A DNA stretch of 64,000 nt from the NCBI RefSeq assembly GCF_913777995.1, contig NZ_CAJYVE010000031.1, positions 62,001 to 126,000 of the forward strand, in the 5' to 3' direction. Every line of letters begins with the position of its first letter. Position 1 is the first letter of the stretch. The position numbers and the translations under genes are program-made. Shown here piece by piece: positions 58,272-64,000 of the stretch. Source of the stretch: an uncultured Pseudomonas sp. GTDB taxonomy: Bacteria; Pseudomonadota; Gammaproteobacteria; Pseudomonadales; Pseudomonadaceae. The notes beneath the pieces were generated by a model, which did no database searches, was not told the DNA's origin, and saw nothing but the letters and a program-made list of their open reading frames with translations.

Positions 58272-58394
58272 GTGTTCTGACTCCTGTTTATGAATAAAAC
58301 AGGGCGTTTGGATCGAAGGGGATACTGGCTGCGTAGGAAAACATCTAGGGCCTGCGGCCTTCGCGGAAGCTTTTCCTTATACGATCGACACATC

Positions 58395-58543
58395 CCGTTC
58401 TCTCTTCATCCGGACTATGACCGTCGGCCCCGGAATCGCACCGGGTCTGCTGACCTTCAGGCACGGGTGCCTGAAGCGCTCGCGGGCTAGGCGCGTTGCG
58501 CCATTACCGCCGGTGGGGACTTGCACCCCGCCCTGAGAACGTT
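58395..58543 (-). promoter_or_regulatory. FMN riboswitch (RFN element) upstream of ribH2
   Basis: On the minus strand the element reads from CGTTCTCAGGGCGGGGTGCA to GGATGAAGAGAGAACG. The conserved RFN blocks are all seen: closing stem CGTTCTC / GAGAACG, the AAGTCCCCACCGGCGGTAAT block, AGCCCGCGAGCG, GACCCGGTGCGATTCCGG and GCCGACGGTCATAGTCCGGATG. It binds FMN. It lies about 125 bp upstream of the ribH2 start; no classic terminator follows at once, so control of translation or a weak terminator at the leader end are both possible. Confidence 0.95.
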
Positions 58544-58599
58544 GCCGGCCCTTTTGACGGGCGGCGCAGGTTTTTTATCACAGTTGCGGACAACATGCT

Positions 58600-58622
58600 T
58601 GGACACTTTGGTAGGGTGTCCA
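58600..58622. repeat. Inverted repeat between ribH2 leader and ltaE
   Basis: TGGACAC-N9-GTGTCCA, a perfect 7-bp inverted repeat, about 40 bp before the ltaE start and 57 bp before the RFN element on the other strand. A second palindrome GCTTATAAGC (58630-58639) is next to it. Form and place fit a dimeric repressor site for the divergent pair; no regulator is assigned. Confidence 0.45.
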
Positions 58623-58661
58623 GTCATTTGCTTATAAGCAGTCAGTTCAGGGAGTCTGACA

Positions 58662-59660
58662 GTGATCGATTTGCGCAGCGATACCGTGACCCAGCCCACT
58701 GCCGGCATGCTCCAGGCCATGACTCGGGCGCCGCTGGGTGACGATGTGTACGGCGAAGATCCGACGGTCAATCGCCTGCAGGCGGTACTGGCCGAGCGCC
58801 TGGGTTTCGAGGCGGCGCTGTTCGTGCCGTCCGGCACCATGAGCAACCTGCTCGGGTTGATGGCGCATTGCGAGCGCGGTGACGAATACATCGTCGGCCA
58901 GCAGGCCCACACGTACAAGTACGAGGGCGGCGGTGCTGCCGTGCTCGGCTCGATCCAGCCGCAGCCGCTGGATCACCAGGCCGATGGCTCGCTGGACCTG
59001 GAGCAGGTGCGAGCGGCGATCAAGCCCGATGACTTCCACTTCGCCCGTACCCGCCTGCTGGCCCTGGAAAACACCATGCAGGGCAAAGTGTTGCCGCTGC
59101 AATACCTGGCTGCAGCCCGACAGCTGACTCACGAACAGGGCCTGGGCCATCACCTCGACGGCGCGCGGCTGTACAACGCAGCGGTGAAACTGGGCGTCGA
59201 GGCACAGCAGATCACCCGGCATTTCGACTCGGTTTCAGTATGTCTGTCCAAGGGGCTGGGCGCGCCGGTCGGGTCGGTGCTATGCGGCAGCCGTGAACTG
59301 ATTGGCAAGGCGGCGCGGCTGCGCAAGATGCTCGGCGGCGGGATGCGCCAGGCCGGGGGGCTGGCTGCGGCCGGGCTGTATGCCCTGGACCATCAGGTCG
59401 AGCGCCTGGCCGAGGATCATGCCGCTGCCCAGCGTCTGGGCGAGGGGCTGCGCCGGCTGGGCTACGCTGTGGAGCCGGTGCAGACCAACATGGTCTACGT
59501 GCAGGCGGGCGAGCGGGTGGCCGCGCTCAAGGCCTTCTGCGCTGCGCGAGGGGTGGCCATCAATGCCGCGCCGCGCCTGCGCCTGGTTACACACCTGGAC
59601 GTTTCGGCGGCACAGGTCGAGCAGGTGCTGGAAATCTTCGCCGCCTTCCTGAACACCTAG
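58662..59660 (+). CDS. ltaE: Low-specificity L-threonine aldolase
   Basis: 332-aa PLP enzyme that splits threonine and allo-threonine to glycine and acetaldehyde. The PLP lysine Lys197 is in [17 protein letters not shown]. Other family features are [10 protein letters not shown] at the start, [22 protein letters not shown] and [12 protein letters not shown]. It starts with GTG (GGGAG upstream). Single gene, divergent from ribH2. Confidence 0.93.
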   Translation: MIDLRSDTVTQPTAGMLQAMTRAPLGDDVYGEDPTVNRLQAVLAERLGFEAALFVPSGTMSNLLGLMAHCERGDEYIVGQQAHTYKYEGGGAAVLGSIQPQPLDHQADGSLDLEQVRAAIKPDDFHFARTRLLALENTMQGKVLPLQYLAAARQLTHEQGLGHHLDGARLYNAAVKLGVEAQQITRHFDSVSVCLSKGLGAPVGSVLCGSRELIGKAARLRKMLGGGMRQAGGLAAAGLYALDHQVERLAEDHAAAQRLGEGLRRLGYAVEPVQTNMVYVQAGERVAALKAFCAARGVAINAAPRLRLVTHLDVSAAQVEQVLEIFAAFLNT

Positions 59661-59702
59661 GCGACCGATAATCCAGTGAATCGTCTCTATCGTACAAACA
59701 CA

Positions 59703-59731
59703 CTGTACCGGGGACGCAACGCCTATATAAT
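59703..59731 (+). promoter_or_regulatory. Candidate sigma-70 promoter of alaS
   Basis: A perfect TATAAT is at 59726-59731, with CTGTAC-like sequence 17 bp upstream as a poor -35. It lies 73 bp before the alaS ATG and 43 bp after ltaE. The -35 is weak, so confidence rests on the -10. Confidence 0.55.
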
Positions 59732-59803
59732 GCGGCCCTTTGCCGTCGTTACGTCATCGCGACGTTCGGATGGGCCTGGCTGCAGTCTCCGTGGAAGAAC
59801 CAA

Positions 59804-62428
59804 ATGAAAAGCGCAGAAATCCGTGAAGCCTTCCTGAGCTTCTTCGAAGAGCAAGGCCACACCCGTGTAGCCTCCAGCTCCCTGATCCCGGGCAACGACC
59901 CGACCCTGCTGTTCACCAACGCCGGCATGAACCAGTTCAAGGACTGCTTCCTGGGCCAGGAAAAACGTGCCTATACCCGCGCCGTGACCAGCCAGAAATG
60001 CGTGCGCGCCGGTGGCAAGCACAACGACTTGGAAAACGTCGGCTACACCGCCCGTCACCACACCTTCTTCGAAATGCTGGGCAACTTCAGCTTCGGTGAC
60101 TACTTCAAGCGCGATGCCATCACCTTCGCCTGGACCTTCCTGACCTCCGAGAAGTGGCTGAACCTGCCCAAGGACAAGCTGTGGGTGACGGTCTACGCCA
60201 CCGACGACGAGGCCTACGACATCTGGACCAAGGAAGTCGGTGTGCCCGCCGAGCGTATGGTGCGCATCGGTGACAACAAGGGCGCCCCGTACGCTTCTGA
60301 CAACTTCTGGACCATGGGCGATACCGGCCCGTGCGGCCCGTGCACCGAGATCTTCTTCGACCACGGCGCGGACATCTGGGGTGGCCCGCCCGGCTCGCCC
60401 GAGGAAGACGGCGACCGCTACATCGAGATCTGGAACAACGTCTTCATGCAGTTCAACCGCACCGCCGATGGCGTCCTGCATCCGCTGCCAGCACCGTCGG
60501 TCGACACCGGCATGGGGCTGGAGCGAGTCAGTGCGGTGCTGCAGCACGTGCACTCCAACTACGAGATCGACCTGTTCCAGAACCTGCTGGCGGCCTCGGC
60601 GCAAGCCATCGGCTGTGGCAATGAGGGCCAGGCGTCGCTGAAAGTGGTTGCCGACCATATCCGTTCCTGCGGCTTCCTGATCGCTGATGGCGTACTGCCG
60701 TCCAACGAAGGTCGTGGCTACGTGCTGCGCCGCATCATTCGTCGCGCCTGCCGCCACGGCAACAAGCTGGGCGCCAAGGGCAGTTTCTTCCACAAGATCG
60801 TCGCCGCACTGGTCGCCGAGATGGGCCAGGCCTATCCGGAGCTGGTGCAGCAGCAAGCGCACATCGAGCGCGTGCTCAAGGCCGAGGAAGAGCAGTTTGC
60901 CAAGACCCTCGACCAGGGTCTGAAGATCCTCGAGCAGGATCTGGCCGAGCTGAAAGGCAGCGTGGTGCCGGGCGAAGTCATCTTCAAGCTGTACGACACC
61001 TATGGCTTCCCGATGGACCTCACCGGGGACATCGCCCGTGAGCGCGAGCTGACCCTCGACGAGGCCGGCTTCGAGCGCGAGATGGAAGCCCAGCGTGAGC
61101 GCGCTCGTTCTGCCAGTGCCTTCGGCATGGACTACAACAGCCTGGTCAAGGTCGACGTAGCCACCGAGTTCACCGGTTACGCCGCGACCAGCGGTGCGGC
61201 CAAGGTGGTGGCGCTGTACAAGGACGGCCAGTCGGTCAGCCAGCTGAACGAAGGCGAGGAGGGCGTCGTGGTGCTCGACACCACGCCGTTCTACGCCGAG
61301 TCCGGTGGCCAGATCGGCGACAGCGGCTACCTGCAGGCCGGCGCCGTGCGCTTCGACGTGCGTGACACCACCAAGACCGGCGGCGCCTTCCTGCACCACG
61401 GCGTCGTCGCCGCAGGCAGCCTTAGCGTCGGCACCGAAGTGCAGGCCCAGGTGGCCGCCGAAGTACGCCAGGCCACTTCGCTGAACCACTCGGCCACCCA
61501 CCTGTTGCACGAGGCCCTGCGCCGCGTGCTGGGCGACCACGTGCAGCAGAAGGGCTCGCTGGTCGACAGCCAGCGCCTGCGCTTCGACTTCAGCCATTTC
61601 GAGGCGATCAAGCCCGAGCAGCTGCGTGCCCTGGAAGACATGGTCAATGCCGAGGTGCGCAAGAACACCCCGGTACAGACCGAGCTCACCGACATCGAGA
61701 CCGCCAAGGCCAAAGGCGCCATGGCCCTGTTTGGTGAGAAGTACGGCGACACCGTGCGCGTACTGACCATGGGCGGTGACTTCTCCGTCGAGCTGTGCGG
61801 CGGTATCCATGCCGAACGCACCGGCGACATCGCGCTGTTCAAGATCGTCAGCGAAGGCGGCGTGGCCTCCGGCGTGCGGCGTATCGAGGCGGTGACCGGC
61901 GAAGCCGCGCTGAACTGGGTCAATGCGGCCGAAGATCAGCTCAAGGAAGCGGCCAGCCTGATCAAGGGCAACCGCGACAACCTGCTGGACAAGCTGTCGG
62001 CGGTGCTCGAGCGCAACCGCCAGCTGGAAAAACAACTGGAACAATTGCAGGCCAAGGCGGCCAGCGCAGCGGGCGACGATCTGTCGGGCCAGGCGCTGGA
62101 TGTCAAGGGTGTGAAGGTCCTGGCCGCGCGCCTGGATGGTCAGGACGGCAAGGCGCTGCTGGCGCTGGTCGACCAGTTGAAGAACAAGCTCGGCCGCGCA
62201 GTGATCCTGCTCGGCGGGGTTCAGGAAGACAAGGTCGTACTGGTCGCAGGCGTGACCAAGGACCTGACTGGCCAACTCAAAGCCGGTGATCTGATGAAGC
62301 AGGCCGCCGCTGCCGTAGGTGGCAAGGGCGGTGGCCGTCCCGACATGGCCCAGGGTGGCGGTGTCGATGCCAGCGCTCTCGATGCAGCGCTGGCACTGAC
62401 CGTTCCTTTCGTGGAACAGGGTATCTGA
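59804..62428 (+). CDS. alaS: Alanyl-tRNA synthetase
   Basis: 874-aa class II synthetase that charges tRNA-Ala. The catalytic domain begins with [19 protein letters not shown] and contains motif 2 ([16 protein letters not shown]) and motif 3-like [12 protein letters not shown]. The editing domain has zinc ligands in [13 protein letters not shown] and [13 protein letters not shown]. The C-Ala domain ([15 protein letters not shown]) ends the protein. Complete, with TGGAAGAA before the ATG. Confidence 0.97.
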   Translation: MKSAEIREAFLSFFEEQGHTRVASSSLIPGNDPTLLFTNAGMNQFKDCFLGQEKRAYTRAVTSQKCVRAGGKHNDLENVGYTARHHTFFEMLGNFSFGDYFKRDAITFAWTFLTSEKWLNLPKDKLWVTVYATDDEAYDIWTKEVGVPAERMVRIGDNKGAPYASDNFWTMGDTGPCGPCTEIFFDHGADIWGGPPGSPEEDGDRYIEIWNNVFMQFNRTADGVLHPLPAPSVDTGMGLERVSAVLQHVHSNYEIDLFQNLLAASAQAIGCGNEGQASLKVVADHIRSCGFLIADGVLPSNEGRGYVLRRIIRRACRHGNKLGAKGSFFHKIVAALVAEMGQAYPELVQQQAHIERVLKAEEEQFAKTLDQGLKILEQDLAELKGSVVPGEVIFKLYDTYGFPMDLTGDIARERELTLDEAGFEREMEAQRERARSASAFGMDYNSLVKVDVATEFTGYAATSGAAKVVALYKDGQSVSQLNEGEEGVVVLDTTPFYAESGGQIGDSGYLQAGAVRFDVRDTTKTGGAFLHHGVVAAGSLSVGTEVQAQVAAEVRQATSLNHSATHLLHEALRRVLGDHVQQKGSLVDSQRLRFDFSHFEAIKPEQLRALEDMVNAEVRKNTPVQTELTDIETAKAKGAMALFGEKYGDTVRVLTMGGDFSVELCGGIHAERTGDIALFKIVSEGGVASGVRRIEAVTGEAALNWVNAAEDQLKEAASLIKGNRDNLLDKLSAVLERNRQLEKQLEQLQAKAASAAGDDLSGQALDVKGVKVLAARLDGQDGKALLALVDQLKNKLGRAVILLGGVQEDKVVLVAGVTKDLTGQLKAGDLMKQAAAAVGGKGGGRPDMAQGGGVDASALDAALALTVPFVEQGI

Positions 62429-62437
62429 TCCGTGGCG

Positions 62438-62466
62438 CCGGGCCGGCTGCCTGTCGGCCGGCCCGG
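62438..62466 (+). other. GC-rich hairpin in the alaS-lysC gap
   Basis: CCGGGCCGGC / GCCGGCCCGG, 10 perfect pairs and a 9-nt loop, 9 bp after alaS. No T-run follows, so it is not a standard terminator; it may slow or protect the transcript between alaS and lysC. The 93-bp gap has no gene. Confidence 0.5.
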
Positions 62467-62521
62467 TGCGGATCTGAATGTTTAACGGGTGCCCTTTACA
62501 GGGCTCTGAGGCGGCTTTGAG

Positions 62522-63754
62522 ATGGCTTTGATCGTACAGAAATTTGGCGGCACCTCCGTCGGTTCCATCGAGCGTATCGAGCAGGTGGCCGAAAAGGTAA
62601 AGAAATTCCGCGAGGGCGGTGACGACCTGGTGGTCGTTCTGTCGGCCATGAGCGGTGAGACCAACCGTCTGATCGAGCTGGCCAAGCAGATCACCGACCA
62701 GCCAGTGCCACGCGAGCTGGACGTGATCGTCTCCACCGGCGAGCAGGTGACCATCGGCCTGCTGGCCATGGCGCTGATCAAGCGGGGCGTCCCGGCGGTG
62801 TCCTACACCGGTAACCAGGTGCGCATCCTCACCGACAGCGCGCACACCAAGGCGCGCATCCTGGACATCGACGACCAGAAGATCCGCGCCGACCTGAAAG
62901 CCGGTCGGGTGGTCGTGGTCGCCGGCTTCCAGGGGGTCGACGAGAGCGGCAACATCACCACCCTGGGCCGTGGCGGCTCGGACACCACCGGTGTAGCCCT
63001 GGCGGCGGCCCTGAAGGCCGATGAATGCCAGATCTACACCGATGTGGACGGTGTCTACACCACCGACCCGCGTGTCGTGCAGCAGGCTCGTCGCCTGGAG
63101 AAGATCACCTTCGAAGAGATGCTGGAAATGGCCAGCCTCGGTTCCAAGGTGCTGCAGATCCGCTCGGTGGAGTTCGCCGGCAAGTACAACGTCCCGCTGC
63201 GCGTCCTGCACAGCTTCAAGGAGGGTCCAGGCACCCTCATTACCATTGATGAAGAGGAATCCATGGAACAGCCGATCATTTCCGGCATCGCCTTCAACCG
63301 CGATGAAGCCAAGCTGACGATCCGTGGTGTGCCGGACACTCCGGGCGTAGCCTTCAAGATTCTCGGCCCGGTGAGTGCCGCGAACATCGAAGTCGACATG
63401 ATCGTGCAGAATGTCTCGCACGATAACACCACGGACTTCACCTTCACCGTGCACCGCAACGATTACCAGTCTGCCCTGCAGATTCTGGAGAACATCGCGC
63501 GTGACATCGGTGCCCGCGAAGCCGGTGGCGACACCAAGATCGCCAAGGTGTCCATCGTCGGCGTCGGCATGCGCTCGCACGCCGGTGTCGCCAGCCGCAT
63601 GTTCGAAGCGCTGGCCAAGGAAAGCATCAACATCCAGATGATCTCGACTTCGGAAATCAAGGTGTCCGTCGTGATCGAAGAGAAGTACCTGGAGCTGGCC
63701 GTGCGCGCACTGCACACGGCCTTCGAACTGGACGCTCCTCGCCAGGGCGAGTGA
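62522..63754 (+). CDS. lysC: Aspartate kinase
   Basis: 410-aa enzyme that phosphorylates aspartate, first step to Lys, Thr and Met. The kinase domain starts VQKFGGTSVGSIERIEQVA and includes VSTGEQVTIGLLAMAL and GRGGSDTTGVALAAAL. Two ACT regulatory domains follow from residue about 265. It is of the Bacillus/Corynebacterium LysC type. An in-frame ATG at 63263 (residue 248) with AGAGGA just upstream could start a beta subunit, as in alpha2-beta2 aspartokinases. Confidence 0.96.
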   Translation: MALIVQKFGGTSVGSIERIEQVAEKVKKFREGGDDLVVVLSAMSGETNRLIELAKQITDQPVPRELDVIVSTGEQVTIGLLAMALIKRGVPAVSYTGNQVRILTDSAHTKARILDIDDQKIRADLKAGRVVVVAGFQGVDESGNITTLGRGGSDTTGVALAAALKADECQIYTDVDGVYTTDPRVVQQARRLEKITFEEMLEMASLGSKVLQIRSVEFAGKYNVPLRVLHSFKEGPGTLITIDEEESMEQPIISGIAFNRDEAKLTIRGVPDTPGVAFKILGPVSAANIEVDMIVQNVSHDNTTDFTFTVHRNDYQSALQILENIARDIGAREAGGDTKIAKVSIVGVGMRSHAGVASRMFEALAKESINIQMISTSEIKVSVVIEEKYLELAVRALHTAFELDAPRQGE

Positions 63755-63766
63755 GTCATTTTGTGC

Positions 63767-63797
63767 CAAGGCGCGGATAATCCGCGCCTTTTGTTTT
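63767..63797 (+). terminator. Rho-independent terminator after lysC
   Basis: AAGGCGCGGAT / ATCCGCGCCTT with a short loop, followed by TTGTTTTC. It is 13 bp after the lysC stop. It separates lysC from rsmA, which must then have its own promoter in the next 140 bp. Confidence 0.88.
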
Positions 63798-63934
63798 CTG
63801 ATCTGCGCACAAAGACTGTTCTTTTCGTTGCGTTAGTCAATACTCAGGCTTGGCTGGTGGCCATTCGGTCTCCGGCTCGTGCCTCGTGGTTTTCAGACTG
63901 TTGTCCCTGAATGTATTGCGTGAGGAGGTAGGTA

Positions 63935-64000
63935 ATGCTGATTCTGACTCGTCGGTGCGCAGAGAGCCTGATCATTGGTGATGGCGAAATCACCGTGACG
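63935..64000 (+). CDS. rsmA: RsmA/CsrA translational regulator (partial, cut by window end)
   Basis: First 22 codons only: MLILTRRCAESLIIGDGEI then TVT. This is the CsrA/RsmA N-terminal strand pair (MLILTRR...IGD). RsmA binds GGA motifs in mRNA leaders and controls secondary metabolism, biofilm and, in many pseudomonads, T6SS. The gene order lysC-rsmA is conserved in Pseudomonas. GAGGAGG lies upstream of the ATG. The sequence stops at the window edge. Confidence 0.9.
   Translation, partial: MLILTRRCAESLIIGDGEITVT

Noticed and set aside
59723-63769. Very long minus-strand frame (1348 codons) opposite alaS and lysC
   Set aside because: It is antisense to two clear core genes. High GC and codon bias leave the opposite frame open; the translation has no domain and odd His/Gln/Val-rich composition.

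Overview
The window reads as a chromosome segment of a fluorescent Pseudomonas, probably of the P. putida / P. entomophila / P. mosselii side of the genus. The grounds are the high GC and typical codon use, the order aotJQMOP-argR-aruCFGDB-aruE, the order alaS-lysC-rsmA, the cpxR/spy/cpxA - yciI - yciB - PHP - yciO - scpAB - rluB block, and Pseudomonas-type small proteins (DUF2790). Species was not determined. No tRNA, rRNA, CRISPR array, transposase or integrase was found.

Layout. 0-4.2 kb: a secreted esterase divergent from a LysR regulator, an OprD-type porin and an orphan NarL/FixJ response regulator. 4.6-13.1 kb: a complete accessory chemosensory operon on the minus strand (MCP-like protein, CheY, STAS protein, CheA, MCP, CheW, CheR, CheD, CheB) with no CheZ. 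13.65-23.4 kb: an orphan type VI secretion island, in transcription order vgrG, a DUF4123 (VasW/Tap-like) adaptor, a 1134-residue VasX/BTH_I2691-like effector with C-terminal membrane helices, and four tandem paralogous four-helix membrane proteins that I interpret as an immunity array. One paralog has a frameshifted C-terminus, and a degenerate fragment of a fifth copy lies between two of them. GC content falls from the N-terminal half of the effector into the immunity genes, as expected for a swapped module. No T6SS structural genes are in the window.

23.7-44 kb: mostly core genes. These are a SelW-like Rdx protein, an EamA exporter, an LpxH-like phosphoesterase, Mpo1-like DUF962, TrkH, a nitroreductase, a Cpx-like envelope stress system (with a CpxR-box-like GTAAA-N6-GTAAA upstream of the Spy/CpxP gene), YciI, YciB, the PHP exonuclease, YciO, ScpA/ScpB, RluB, a PheP/AroP-like permease, ArfB, an MFS transporter, two very small ORFs, a pterin dehydratase, DUF2790 and acetyl-CoA synthetase.

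44.3-57.8 kb: the complete arginine uptake and succinyltransferase (AST) regulon. The ABC transporter AotJQMP with AotO, the AraC-type regulator ArgR, and AruC/F/G/D/B/E take arginine to glutamate. Exact matches to the ArgR half-site pattern TGTCGC-N8-AA-N5 lie upstream of both aotJ and aruC. A 94-residue protein with a His/Cys-rich tail sits between aruB and aruE. 57.8-64 kb: a type II lumazine synthase under an FMN riboswitch, threonine aldolase, alaS, lysC (with a plausible internal beta-subunit start) and the first 22 codons of rsmA/csrA.

The most unusual part is the T6SS island with its multi-copy immunity array. The second is the chemosensory operon, whose first MCP-like protein carries a CheZ-like FQDxxxQ motif in its C-terminal tail.
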